A stretch of DNA of 64,000 nt from Burkholderiales bacterium (GTDB taxonomy: Bacteria > Pseudomonadota > Gammaproteobacteria > Burkholderiales > Burkholderiaceae_E). The stretch is taken from contig JAPLQE010000016.1 of the NCBI GenBank assembly GCA_026399835.1, positions 1 through 64,000 of the forward strand, written 5' to 3'. Below the pieces are notes generated by a model that saw only the letters and a list, made by a program, of their open reading frames with translations, searched no databases and was not told where the DNA came from. Positions 36,409 to 46,581 of this stretch are shown piece after piece. Each line of letters begins with the position of its first letter. The first letter of the stretch is position 1. Position numbers and translations under genes: made by a program.

Positions 36409-37448
36409 TCAGCCGCGGCCTTCCTCCACCGCATGGCAGGCCACCTGCGCGCCGTCGTCGAGACGGCGCAGCAGCGGACGCTCGGCCTTGCACCGCGCGT
36501 TGGCGAGCGGGCAGCGCGGGTGGAAGGTGCAGCCGGTCGGCGGGTTGAGCGGGTTGGGCACCTCGCCGGCGACCGGCGTGCGGGCCTTGCCGGTCATCTG
36601 CATGTCCGGGATCGCGTCGAGCAGCATCCGCGTGTACGGATGGCGGGGCGTCGCGAACAGCGTGGTCTTGTCGGCGAGCTCGACGATCCGGCCGAGGTAC
36701 ATCACGCCGACGCGGTCGCTGACGTGGTGGACCACCGCCAGGTTGTGCGAGATGAACAGGTAGGTCAGACCGTCCTGGCGCTGGATGTCGCGCATCAGGT
36801 TCAGCACCTGCGCCTGCACCGACACGTCGAGCGCCGAGGTCGGCTCGTCGCACACCAGGAAGGTCGGCTGCGAGGCGAGCGCCCGCGCGATCGACAGCCG
36901 CTGGCGCTGGCCGCCGGAGAACTGGTGCGGATACTTCTCGGCATCGGCGGGCGCGAGGCCGACGTGCTGCAGCAGCTGCGCCACGCGCGCGAGGATGGCG
37001 GCCTCGCCGTCGATCAGCCGGTGCACGCGGATCGGCTCGGCGATGATGTCGGCGACCTTCCAGCGCGGGTTCAGGCTCGCGTACGGATCCTGGAAGATCA
37101 TCTGCAGCTTCGAGCGCAGCGGCTTGCCCGCCGCGGTGCCGAGCGTCGCGAGGTCGGTGCCGTCGAAGGCGACGCGGCCGCGCGAGGGCGCGTAGAGCCC
37201 GACCATCATCCGTGCGACCGTCGACTTGCCGCAGCCCGACTCGCCGACCAGCGCGAGCGTCTCGCCGCGGGCGATCTCGAAGCTCACCCCGTCGACGGCC
37301 CGCAGCAGCGTGCGCGGCTTGCGCTCGATGACGCGGTTGAGCCACGGCGGCGAGACGTCGAACACCTTCGTGATGTCCTCGACCACCACCAGCGGCTCGC
37401 CGGCCTTCGCCGGCCTCGGGACGATCTGCACCGGACGCTCCGCGGCGT

Positions 37449-37452
<4 letters not shown>
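36409..37452 (-). CDS. Dipeptide/oligopeptide ABC transporter ATP-binding protein DppF-like
   Basis: A 347-residue ABC ATPase. Walker A GESGCGKSTVARMMVGLYAP, Q loop QMIFQDPYASLNPRW, signature QFSGGQRQRLSIARALA, Walker B FLVCDEPTSALDVS and switch His ISHNLAVVHH. The C-terminal extension with clustered Cys (GCTFHPRCPLANARC) is typical of OppF/DppF subunits and may carry an iron-sulfur cluster. Its start overlaps the dppD stop by 4 bp. With DppD, DppB and DppC it forms the import pump. Confidence 0.9.
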
Positions 37453-38441
<989 letters not shown>

Positions 38442-38451
38442 CGTGCGCGTC

Positions 38452-39372
38452 TCATTGCAGCTTCGGGTTCAGCGCATCGCGCAGCCAGTCGCCGAGCAGG
38501 TTCACCGACATGCACAGCAGGATCAGCGTGGAGCCGGGGAAGATCACCAGCCACCACTCGCCGGAATACAGGAAGTTGTTGCCGTTGTTGATCATCGTGC
38601 CGAGCGACGGCGAGGTCGGCGGCACGCCCACCCCGAGGAAGGACAGCGTCGCCTCGGTGATGATCGCGGTCGCGACGTTGATGGTGCCGATGACCAGCAC
38701 CGGCCCGAGCACGTTCGGCAGCACGTGCCGCAGCATGATCGCGACCGGGCCGACGCCGATCACGCGCGCCGCCTGCACGTAGTCCTTGTTCTTCTCGACC
38801 ATCGTCGAGCCGCGCACCGTGCGCGCGTACTGCACCCAGTTCGCCAGTCCGATCGAGCCGACCAGCACCGCCAGCGCCATCGCGTCGATGTTGGCGTCGG
38901 ACGGCAGCACCGCGCGCGCCACGCCGTTGATCAGCAGCGCGATCAGGATCGACGGGAAGGAGAGCTGCACGTCGGCGACCCGCATGATGAACGCGTCGAG
39001 CCGTCCGCCCAGGTAGCCCGACAGCAGGCCCAGGGCGATGCCCATCACCATCGCGAACGCGACCGATGCGATGCCCACCAGCAGCGAGATCCGCGAACCG
39101 TAGAGGATCGTGGACAGCACGTCGCGGCCCTGGTCGTCGGTGCCGAGCGGATACGCCGACTGGCCGCCCTCGGTCCACGACGGCGGCAGCAGCGAGTTGT
39201 TGAGGTCGAGCGTCTTCAGGTCGAAGGGATCGAAGGGCGCGACCCAGGGCGCGAAGACCGCTCCGAGGATCAGGATCGCGGCCACGATCGCGGCCCCCAC
39301 CGCGACCGGGCTGTTCTTGAAGCTGTGATAGACGTCGCCGTCGAGGAAACGGGCGATCGCGGAGGTGCTCAT
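38452..39372 (-). CDS. Dipeptide/oligopeptide ABC transporter permease DppC-like
   Basis: A 306-residue inner membrane permease with an N-terminal OppC-type segment (FKNSPVAVGAAIVAAILILG), the LGTDDQGRDVLSTILYGSRI block typical of this family, five further membrane helices and the EAA coupling loop (YVQAARVIGVGPVAIMLRHV). The end motif LGDWLRDALNPKLQ is characteristic. It follows the truncated binding-protein gene by 31 bp. Confidence 0.9.
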   Translation of the reverse strand: MSTSAIARFLDGDVYHSFKNSPVAVGAAIVAAILILGAVFAPWVAPFDPFDLKTLDLNNSLLPPSWTEGGQSAYPLGTDDQGRDVLSTILYGSRISLLVGIASVAFAMVMGIALGLLSGYLGGRLDAFIMRVADVQLSFPSILIALLINGVARAVLPSDANIDAMALAVLVGSIGLANWVQYARTVRGSTMVEKNKDYVQAARVIGVGPVAIMLRHVLPNVLGPVLVIGTINVATAIITEATLSFLGVGVPPTSPSLGTMINNGNNFLYSGEWWLVIFPGSTLILLCMSVNLLGDWLRDALNPKLQ

Positions 39373-39403
39373 GCGGCGGGCTCTTCGGTCGACGTCGTGA
39401 CGG

Positions 39404-39745
39404 TCACTGGATCACCGCGGTTCGGTACAGGATGATGTCGTCGGCGGTGAACGGCGTGCCGTCGTGGAAGCTCACGCCGCGGCGCAGCTCGAAGCGCCAT
39501 ACCGTGGGCGCGGTCTGCTTCCACGAGGTGGCGAGCGCAGGCGCGGGCGTGAGCTGGGCGTCGCGGGCGACCAGCGGCTCGTAGACGTTGTGCGTGAAGC
39601 CGAGCTGCGTGGTCTCGTTCAGCGAGTGCGGGTCCATCGACAGTGCATCGCCCTGGTCGGCGGTGCGCAGCGTCTTGGCCTGCACGCCGGTCGCGAGCAG
39701 TGCGGCGGCGACGAGGGCGGCCAGGCGGGTGGAGCGGATCGTCAT
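39404..39745 (-). pseudogene. Truncated periplasmic substrate-binding protein of the peptide ABC system
   Basis: Only 113 residues remain of a family 5 extracellular solute-binding protein, normally about 500. The signal peptide (ending VQA-KTL) and first domain are intact: TADQGDALSMDPHSLNETTQ, NVYEPLVARDAQLTPAPALA, WRFELRRGVSFHDGTPFTAD. After ADDI the frame reads ILYRTAVIQ and stops. The normal continuation (DVVFSxxR...) is absent; the ending could be the natural C-terminus brought next to the N-terminal part by an internal deletion of about 400 codons. Either way it cannot form a complete binding protein. Confidence 0.8.
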
Positions 39746-39806
39746 GGGTGGGGCTCCCTGGGGGTGGACCGGCGCGTCCTGGAGGGCGGTGTTCGGGCGG
39801 GCGGGA

Positions 39807-41003
39807 TCAGAGCGGCAGCGAGCGCTCCGCGAGCCGGACGAACAGCGCCGCACCGAGCGGCAGGATCTCGTCGTTGAAGTCGTAGCGGGGGTTGTGCAGG
39901 AAACAGCCGGATTCTGCGCCGCCCTGGCCGATACGGAAATAGGCGCCCGGGCGCTGCTCGAGCATGAAGGAGAAGTCTTCGGCGCCCATGCTCGGTTCGA
40001 GGTCGCGCAGCACGCGCTCGGCGCCGACCAGTTCCTCGGCCACCTCCGCGCCGAACAGCGCTTCGTCGCGCGTGTTCACGGTGGCTGGGTACATGCGCTC
40101 GTAGTGCACTCGGGCGGTCGCGCCGAAGCCGATGGCCACCGACTCGGCGAGCTGCGCGAGCCGCTGCTCGATCATGTCCTGGGTCTGGGGCCGGAACGAA
40201 CGCACGGTGCCGGTGATGACCGCCTCGCGCGGGATGACGCTCATCGCCGCCGGATGCCCGGCCTGGATCGAGCACAGGCTGACCACCGCCGAGGCGAGGG
40301 GGCCGACGTTGCGGCTGACGATGGTCTGCGCCGCGGTGATGACATGGGCCGCGACCACCACCGGGTCGATCGCCAGGTAGGCGTGCGCGCCGTGGCCGCC
40401 CTTGCCCTCGATCGTGATGGTGACGCGGTCGGCGGCGGCCATCATCGGGCCCGGCTTGACCGCGATCGTGCCGGGCTCCAGGCCCGGCCAGTTGTGCATC
40501 GCGTAGACCGCATCGCAGGGGAAGCGCTCGAAGAGGCCGTCCTGGATCATCGCCCGCGCGCCGGCATAGCCTTCCTCGCCCGGCTGGAAGATCAGGTGCA
40601 CGGTGCCGTCGAAGTCGCGCGTCTTCGCCAGCCAGCGGGCGGCACCGAGCAGCATCGCGGTATGGCCGTCGTGGCCGCAGGCGTGCATCCGGCCGGCCAC
40701 CGTCGAGCGGTGCGCGAAGTCGTTCTCCTCGGCCATCGGCAGCGCGTCCATGTCGGCGCGCAGCCCGACCGTGCGGCCGCTTGCGCCCGCGCGGCCCCGG
40801 ATCACGCCGACGACGCCGGTCTTGCCGAGCCCGCGGTGGATCTCGTCGACGCCGTAGCGCTCGAGCTGACGCACCACCAGCTCGGCGGTCGCATGCTCCT
40901 CGAAGCCGAGCTCGGGGGTGGCGTGCAGCGCGTGGCGGATCGCGGTGAGGTCGGCCTGCCAGGCGCGCAGGCCGGCGATCGCGGGATGGGCGGCGAGGTA
41001 CAT
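39807..41003 (-). CDS. M20-family amidohydrolase (hippurate hydrolase-like)
   Basis: A 398-residue zinc hydrolase of the M20D type (HipO/IAA-amino acid hydrolase family). Metal motifs: LRADMDALPM, ACGHDGHTAMLLGAARWLA, IFQPGEEGYAGARAMIQDGL, AMHNWPG, and GAEDFSFMLEQRPGAYFRIG. Such enzymes split N-acyl amino acids, and here one may process the compound imported by the ABC transporter. It lies between the permease gene dppB and the truncated binding-protein gene. Confidence 0.87.
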   Translation of the reverse strand: MYLAAHPAIAGLRAWQADLTAIRHALHATPELGFEEHATAELVVRQLERYGVDEIHRGLGKTGVVGVIRGRAGASGRTVGLRADMDALPMAEENDFAHRSTVAGRMHACGHDGHTAMLLGAARWLAKTRDFDGTVHLIFQPGEEGYAGARAMIQDGLFERFPCDAVYAMHNWPGLEPGTIAVKPGPMMAAADRVTITIEGKGGHGAHAYLAIDPVVVAAHVITAAQTIVSRNVGPLASAVVSLCSIQAGHPAAMSVIPREAVITGTVRSFRPQTQDMIEQRLAQLAESVAIGFGATARVHYERMYPATVNTRDEALFGAEVAEELVGAERVLRDLEPSMGAEDFSFMLEQRPGAYFRIGQGGAESGCFLHNPRYDFNDEILPLGAALFVRLAERSLPL

Positions 41004-41033
41004 GGGGCTCGGGGCGGGGCTCGGTGGCGGGGC

Positions 41034-42020
41034 TCAGTGGCCCGCGGTCGAGCGCTCGACGCGCAGGCGGGGGTCGACCACGAAGTACAGCAGGTCGACG
41101 ATCAGGTTGATGGTCACGAAGATCAGCGCGATCAGGCACAGGTAGGCGGCCATGATCGGGATGTCGGCGACCTGCACCGACTGGATGAACAGCAGCCCCA
41201 TGCCGGGCCACTGGAACACCGTCTCGGTGATGATGGCGAAGGCGATCAGCGCGCCGAGCTGCAGCCCGGTGATGGTGATCACCGGCACCAGGGTGTTCTT
41301 GAGCGCATGGCCGAAGTAGACCGCCCGATCGGGCAGGCCGCGGGCGCGGGCGAACTTGATGTAGTCGGTGCGCAGCACCTCGAGCATCTCGGAGCGCACC
41401 AGCCGCATGATCAGCGTCATCTGGAACAGCGCGAGCGTGATCGAGGGCAGCACCAGGTGCGACCAGCCGTCGCGGGTCAGCAGGCCGGTCGACCAGCCGC
41501 CGATGTCGACGGTGTCGCCGCGTCCGAACGAGGGCAGCCAGCCGAGCAGCACCGCGAACACCAGGATCAGCAGGATGCCGATCAGGAAGGTCGGCAGCGA
41601 CACGCCGATCAGCGAGACCGCGAGAAACACGTTCGCGAGGAAGCCCTTGCGTCGCAGCGCGGTGTAGACCCCCATCGGTATGCCGACCGCGAGCGCGAGC
41701 GCGGCCGCGGCGAGCGACAGCTCGAGCGTGGCCGGCAGCCGCTCCTGGATCAGCGTGCTGACCTTGCGGCCCTGCCGGTAGGACAGGCCGAAGTCGCCCT
41801 GCACCGCGTTCTTGACGAAGGTCGCGAACTGCACCGCGATCGGATCGTCGAGCCCGAGGTCGCGGCGCAGGTCGGCGCGCTGCTCGGGCGTGGCGTCCTG
41901 CCCGAGCATCGCGACCACCGGATCGCCGACGAACTGGAACAGCGAGAACGACACGAAGGCGACCACCGCCATCACGACCACCGCCTGCATCAGGCGGCGC
42001 AGGATGAACGCGATCATCAT
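41034..42020 (-). CDS. Dipeptide/oligopeptide ABC transporter permease DppB-like
   Basis: A 328-residue inner membrane permease: N-terminal helix (ILRRLMQAVVVMAVVAFVSF), GDPVVAMLG block, FGLSYRQGRKVSTLIQERLP, helices around LELSLAAAALALAVGIPMGV and FLIGILLILVFAVLLGWLPS, EAA loop YIKFARARGLPDRAVYFGHA and the C-terminal VDPRLRVE. It pairs with DppC. It is separated from dppC by an amidohydrolase gene and the binding-protein remnant, an arrangement found in some Burkholderiales operons. Confidence 0.9.
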   Translation of the reverse strand: MMIAFILRRLMQAVVVMAVVAFVSFSLFQFVGDPVVAMLGQDATPEQRADLRRDLGLDDPIAVQFATFVKNAVQGDFGLSYRQGRKVSTLIQERLPATLELSLAAAALALAVGIPMGVYTALRRKGFLANVFLAVSLIGVSLPTFLIGILLILVFAVLLGWLPSFGRGDTVDIGGWSTGLLTRDGWSHLVLPSITLALFQMTLIMRLVRSEMLEVLRTDYIKFARARGLPDRAVYFGHALKNTLVPVITITGLQLGALIAFAIITETVFQWPGMGLLFIQSVQVADIPIMAAYLCLIALIFVTINLIVDLLYFVVDPRLRVERSTAGH

Positions 42021-42060
42021 GGCCGGAGCGCCCCCGCCGCCGGCCCCGGTCTGCCGCCGC

Positions 42061-43257
42061 TCACGCGGCGACCGGCAGGAAGCGCTGCACCAGCTTCACC
42101 CAGAAGCTGCCGCCGAGCGGCAGCAGCTCGTCGTTGAAGTCGTAGCTCGGGTTGTGCAGCATGCACGGGCCCAGGCCGTGGCCGTGGCTGCGGTGCGAGC
42201 CGTCGCCGTTGCCGATGAACGCGTAGCAGCCGGGCAAGGCCTGCAGCATGAAGGCGAAGTCCTCCGAGCCCATCGTCGGCTCGCAGGCGGCGTCCACCCC
42301 GTCGTCGCCGACCAGCTCGCGCATCACCGAGGCGGCGAACGCGGTCTGCTTCGGATCGTTGATGGTGGGCGGGTAGTTGCGGTGGAAGTGCAGCGAGCCG
42401 GTGGCCCCGAAGGCCGGCGGCAGCTGCTCGGTCAGCTGCTTCATCCGCGACTCGATCAGGTCGAGCGTCTCGAGGGTGAAGGTGCGCACCGTGCCCCGCA
42501 CGATCGCGCTGTCCGGGATGATGTTGGTGGTGCTGCCCGCATGGATCTCGGTGACCGACAGCACGGCCGCGTCGATCGGCTTCTTGTTGCGGGTGATGAT
42601 CGACTGCAGCGCCTGCACGAGGTGGGTCGCCACCAGCACCGGGTCGATACCGTTCTGCGGCATCGCGGCATGGGCGCCCTTGCCGCGCAGCGTGATCTCG
42701 AACTCGTTGGACGAGGCCATCATCGGCCCCGGCGTGACCGCGAACTGCCCGACCTTCATGCCCGGCCAGTTGTGCATGCCAAACACCGCCTCGCACGGGA
42801 AGCGCTCGAACAGGCCCTCGTCGATCATCTTCTGGGCACCGGCACCGCCTTCCTCGGCGGGCTGGAAGATGAAGTGCGCGACGCCGTCGAAGCCGCCGTG
42901 CTGGGACAGCCAGCGCGCGCCGGCCAGCAGCATCGCGGTGTGGCCGTCGTGGCCGCAGGCGTGCATCTTGCCCTCGTGCTTCGAAGCGTGGCCGAAGGTG
43001 TTGTGCTCCTGCAGGGGCAGGGCGTCCATGTCGGCACGCAGCCCGACCGAACGGGTCGAGGTGCCGCGCCGCAGCGTGCCGACCAGCCCCGTCCCGCCGA
43101 TCCCCTCGGTGACCTCCAGCCCCCAGGCGCGCAGCTTGGACGCCACGACCGCGGCCGTCCGATGCTCCTCGAACCGGAGCTCGGGGTGGGCATGCAGGTC
43201 GCGCCGGATCGCCTGGATCTCTGACTGCAGCTCGAGAATTCCTTCGGCCAGCATCAT
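42061..43257 (-). CDS. M20-family amidohydrolase (hippurate hydrolase-like), second copy
   Basis: A 398-residue paralogue of the enzyme at 39807: GLRADMDALPLQEHNTFGHA, HACGHDGHTAMLLAGARWLS, FIFQPAEEGGAGAQKMIDEG, GMHNWPGMKVGQFAV, GSEDFAFMLQALPGCYAFIG. It is the first gene of the transporter operon, 40 bp before dppB. Two copies flanking the permease suggest the system takes up and hydrolyses N-acyl amino acids or peptides. It is divergent from the molybdopterin oxidoreductase with only 44 bp between them. Confidence 0.87.
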   Translation of the reverse strand: MMLAEGILELQSEIQAIRRDLHAHPELRFEEHRTAAVVASKLRAWGLEVTEGIGGTGLVGTLRRGTSTRSVGLRADMDALPLQEHNTFGHASKHEGKMHACGHDGHTAMLLAGARWLSQHGGFDGVAHFIFQPAEEGGAGAQKMIDEGLFERFPCEAVFGMHNWPGMKVGQFAVTPGPMMASSNEFEITLRGKGAHAAMPQNGIDPVLVATHLVQALQSIITRNKKPIDAAVLSVTEIHAGSTTNIIPDSAIVRGTVRTFTLETLDLIESRMKQLTEQLPPAFGATGSLHFHRNYPPTINDPKQTAFAASVMRELVGDDGVDAACEPTMGSEDFAFMLQALPGCYAFIGNGDGSHRSHGHGLGPCMLHNPSYDFNDELLPLGGSFWVKLVQRFLPVAA

Positions 43258-43301
43258 GATTGGGGGCCTCCCGCCAAAAGGGTTAGCTTAACATCGCGGT
43301 C

Positions 43302-45461
43302 ATGGCTGCCAACCCTGTCGAGCACCCGGACACCCCCGGCGAAACCGTCGTCCGCGGTGCCTGTCCGCACGATTGTCCCGATACCTGTGCGCTGCGCACT
43401 ACCGTGCGCGACGGCGTCGCGATCCGGGTCGCCGGAGACCCCGATCACCCGCCCACGCGCGGGGTGCTGTGCACCAAGGTCTCGCGCTATCTCGAGCGCG
43501 TGTATGCCGCCGACCGCTTGGCCGTGCCCCTGCGCCGCGTCGGTCCGAAGGGCTCCGGGCGCTTCGAGCCCGCGACCTGGGACGAGGCGCTCGACGACAT
43601 CGCGGCGCGGCTCGGCGCGATCGCCGCACGCGACCCCGAGCGCATCCTGCCCTACAGCTACGCCGGCACGATGGGCATCGTGCAGGGCGACGGGCTCGGC
43701 CAGCGCTTCTTCCACGCGCTCGGTGCGTCGCTGATCGACCGCACGATCTGCTCGTCGCCCGGCATCCACGGGCTGACCTACACGCTCGGCGGCCCGGTCG
43801 GCATGGACGTCGAGCGTTTCGCGGATTCGAAGCTGATCCTGATCTGGGGCTCGAACCCGATCACCTCGTCGGTCCACTTCTGGAGCCTCGCGCAGGACGC
43901 CCGGCGCCGCGGCGCGAAGCTGGTCGCGATCGACCCGTACCGGACCGCCACCGCCGAGCGCTGCGACGAGCATGTCGCGCTGCGCCCGGGCACCGACGGG
44001 GCGCTCGCGCTCGGGCTGGTGCAGCAGCTCGTCGAGCAGGGGCTGGTCGATCGCGCCTGGGTCGACGCCCACACCCTCGGGTTCGATGCGCTCGTGGCGC
44101 GCGCGGCCGCGTGGACGCCCGAGCGCGTGGCCGAGACCTGCGGCATCCCGGCCGCGCAGGTGGTCGCGCTCGCCCGCGACTACGGCACGATCGCGCCGGC
44201 CGCGATCCGCCTGAACTACGGCATGCAGCGCGTGCGCGGCGGCGCGAACGCGGTGCGGCTGGTGGCCGGTCTGCCAGCGCTGGTCGGCGCCTGGAAGCAT
44301 GCGGCCGGCGGCGTGCTGCTGTCGGCCAGCGGGCACTTCAACCTGGATGTCGCCGCCTGGCAGCGGCCCGATCTGCTCGGTGCGCGGCGCCCGCGCACGC
44401 TCAACATGTCGACCATCGGCGACGCGCTGCTCGAGGCCGATCCGCCGGTCGAGGCGCTGGTGGTGTGGAACTCCAATCCGGTGGCGGTCGCGCCCGACAG
44501 CTCGAAGGTGCGGCGCGGCTTCGCGCGCGAGGACCTGTTCACCGTGGTCATCGAGCAGTTCATGACCGACACCGCCGACCATGCGGACTGGGTGCTGCCG
44601 GCGACCACCCAGCTCGAGCACTTCGACCTGCACAAGACCTACGGTCACCGCTGGTGGGTGGTGAACCGGCCCGCGATCGCGCCGCTCGGGCAGGCGCTGC
44701 CCAACTCCGAGATCTTCAGGCGGCTGGCGGCCCGCATGGGGATGGACCATCCGGCGCTCCACGCGAGCGACGAGGCGGTGGCGGCCGATGCGCTGCGGCT
44801 CGACGACCCGCGCCTGCCCGAGCCGCTGGCCGCGGTCGTCGCGGCCCACGGCGGCCCGGGGCCCGAGGCGCGGCGCGCGGTGCTCGAGACCCTCGCCGAG
44901 CTGGGCTACGCGAAGCTCGCGGTGCCCGAGGCGCCGTTCGCGGCCGGCGGTTTCCCGTCGCCGTCGGGCAAGGTCGAGTTCGTCTCTCCACGGCTGGCCG
45001 CCCAGGGCCTGGATCCGCTGCCCGACTTCGTGCCGCCTTACGAGTCGGCCGCGTCCGCCCCCGAGCTCGCCGCGCGCTTCCCGCTGTCGATGATCTCGCC
45101 GCCGGCCCGGCACTTCATGAACTCCACCTTCGTCAACATCGAGAGCCTGCGGGCGACCGAGCGCGAGCCTGCGGTCGACGTGCATCCGGACGACGCGCGG
45201 GCGCGTGGCCTGGCGGCGGGCGCGATGGTGCGGGTGTTCAACGATCGCGGCGCGTTCCTCGCCCGCCTTCGCGTGTCCGAGCGCACCCGTCCGGGCGTGG
45301 TCGTCGGCTGGGGGGTCTGGTGGCCGAAGCTCGCACCCGGCGGCCACAACGTCAACGCGGTCACCGGCCAGGCCCTCACCGACCTGGGCCGCGGCCCGAC
45401 GTTCTACGACTGCCTGGTCGAGGTCGCGGCGGCGCCGGCGGACATCGCTGCCGATGCGTAG
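43302..45461 (+). CDS. Molybdopterin-containing oxidoreductase (DMSO reductase superfamily)
   Basis: A 719-residue enzyme with an N-terminal [4Fe-4S] site (Cys21, 25, 29 in GACPHDCPDTC and Cys57 in GVLCTK). It has molybdopterin-binding segments: SYAGTMGIVQGDGLGQRFFH, LIWGSNPITSSVHFW, LVAIDPYRTATAERCDEHVA, and the C-terminal dinucleotide-binding domain (DVHPDDARARGLAAGAMVRV, FNDRGAF). A Cys in RTICSSPG lies where the metal ligand is expected. No Tat signal is present, so it is probably cytoplasmic. The CPHDCPDTC subgroup is common and mostly uncharacterised; its substrate is unknown. It overlaps the next gene by 8 bp. Confidence 0.85.
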   Translation: MAANPVEHPDTPGETVVRGACPHDCPDTCALRTTVRDGVAIRVAGDPDHPPTRGVLCTKVSRYLERVYAADRLAVPLRRVGPKGSGRFEPATWDEALDDIAARLGAIAARDPERILPYSYAGTMGIVQGDGLGQRFFHALGASLIDRTICSSPGIHGLTYTLGGPVGMDVERFADSKLILIWGSNPITSSVHFWSLAQDARRRGAKLVAIDPYRTATAERCDEHVALRPGTDGALALGLVQQLVEQGLVDRAWVDAHTLGFDALVARAAAWTPERVAETCGIPAAQVVALARDYGTIAPAAIRLNYGMQRVRGGANAVRLVAGLPALVGAWKHAAGGVLLSASGHFNLDVAAWQRPDLLGARRPRTLNMSTIGDALLEADPPVEALVVWNSNPVAVAPDSSKVRRGFAREDLFTVVIEQFMTDTADHADWVLPATTQLEHFDLHKTYGHRWWVVNRPAIAPLGQALPNSEIFRRLAARMGMDHPALHASDEAVAADALRLDDPRLPEPLAAVVAAHGGPGPEARRAVLETLAELGYAKLAVPEAPFAAGGFPSPSGKVEFVSPRLAAQGLDPLPDFVPPYESAASAPELAARFPLSMISPPARHFMNSTFVNIESLRATEREPAVDVHPDDARARGLAAGAMVRVFNDRGAFLARLRVSERTRPGVVVGWGVWWPKLAPGGHNVNAVTGQALTDLGRGPTFYDCLVEVAAAPADIAADA

Positions 45462-46581
45462 GCGCCTCACGGTAGCCGCGGCCGGCGCGGCGCTCGTGCT
45501 GGCCGCGGCGCTCGGCGGCTGCTCGGCCACCGACGGCCCGGGCTACTACTGGCAGTCGGTGGTCGGGCATCTCGAGGTGATCAACCGCCGCCGGCCGGTC
45601 GCCGAGCTGATCGCCGATCCGGCCACCGACCCGGTGCTGCGCGCGCGCCTCGAGCGGGCCCGCGAGATCCGGACCTACGCGAGCCGCGAGCTCGGGCTGC
45701 CCGCCAACGGCAGCTATGCCGCGTACACCGACCTGCAGCGGCCCTTCGTGCTGTGGAACGTGTTCGCCACGCCGGAGCTGTCGCTCGCGCTCGAGCGCTG
45801 GTGCTTCCCGGTCGCCGGCTGCGTCGCCTATCGGGGCTACTACGACCGCGAGGCCGCCGAGCGCTTCGCGGACGCGCTGCGCGGCCGCGGCCTCGAGGCC
45901 CACGTCGGCGGCGTGCCCGCCTACTCGACGCTCGGCTGGTTCGACGACCCGCTGCTCTCGAGCTTCATCCAGTACCCGGAAGCGGAGCTGGCGCGGCTGA
46001 TCTTCCACGAGCTGGCGCACCAGGTGCTGTACGTGTCGGGCGACACGACCTTCAACGAGTCGTTCGCCACCGCGGTCGAGGAGGCCGGCGTCGAGCGCTG
46101 GCTCGCGCGCCGCGCGGATCCCGCCGTCGAGCGCGCCTACCGCGAGCAGTCGGCGCGCCGCGAGGCCTTCGTCGCGCTGCTCAGGCGCTACAAGGACACC
46201 CTGGCCGCGGTCTATGCCCGCGAGGTCGACGACGACACCAAGCGCGCGGGCAAGCGTGCGACCTTCGACGCGCTGCGTGCCGACTACGCGCTGCTGCGCG
46301 CCGGCTGGGGCGGCTTCGCCGGCTACGACCGGTTCTTCGCGCAGGGCCCGACCAACCCGCAGCTCGCGGCAGTCGGCGCCTACAACGACCTGCTGCCCGC
46401 GTTCCGCGAGATGCTGCGGCGCGAGGGCGGCGACCTGCCCGCGTTCTACGCGGCGGTGCGCGCGCTGTCGGCGCTGCCCCGTGCCGAGCGCGACGCTCGG
46501 CTGCGCGCGCTCGGCGGCCGGCCCGCCGCCGGCAACGAGACGAACGCACCGCCGGCGGCGCCCGCCGGACGCCCGTCTTGA
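45454..46581 (+). CDS. Putative zinc aminopeptidase lipoprotein
   Basis: A 375-residue protein. The lipoprotein signal ends in LGGC (Cys23). The domain resembles the putative aminopeptidase family (Pfam Aminopep): YYWQSVVGHLEVINRRRPVA, GLPANGSYAAYTDL, PVAGCVAYRGYYD, the zincin motif IFHELAHQVLYVSGDTTFNE with HExxH, then ESFATAVEEAGVERWL. A third ligand Glu is likely in the ESFAT segment. ATG 45454 overlaps the oxidoreductase stop. Its Pro/Ala-rich C-terminus is dispensable-looking. Peptidase activity is predicted, not shown. Confidence 0.82.
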   Translation: MRRRLTVAAAGAALVLAAALGGCSATDGPGYYWQSVVGHLEVINRRRPVAELIADPATDPVLRARLERAREIRTYASRELGLPANGSYAAYTDLQRPFVLWNVFATPELSLALERWCFPVAGCVAYRGYYDREAAERFADALRGRGLEAHVGGVPAYSTLGWFDDPLLSSFIQYPEAELARLIFHELAHQVLYVSGDTTFNESFATAVEEAGVERWLARRADPAVERAYREQSARREAFVALLRRYKDTLAAVYAREVDDDTKRAGKRATFDALRADYALLRAGWGGFAGYDRFFAQGPTNPQLAAVGAYNDLLPAFREMLRREGGDLPAFYAAVRALSALPRAERDARLRALGGRPAAGNETNAPPAAPAGRPS

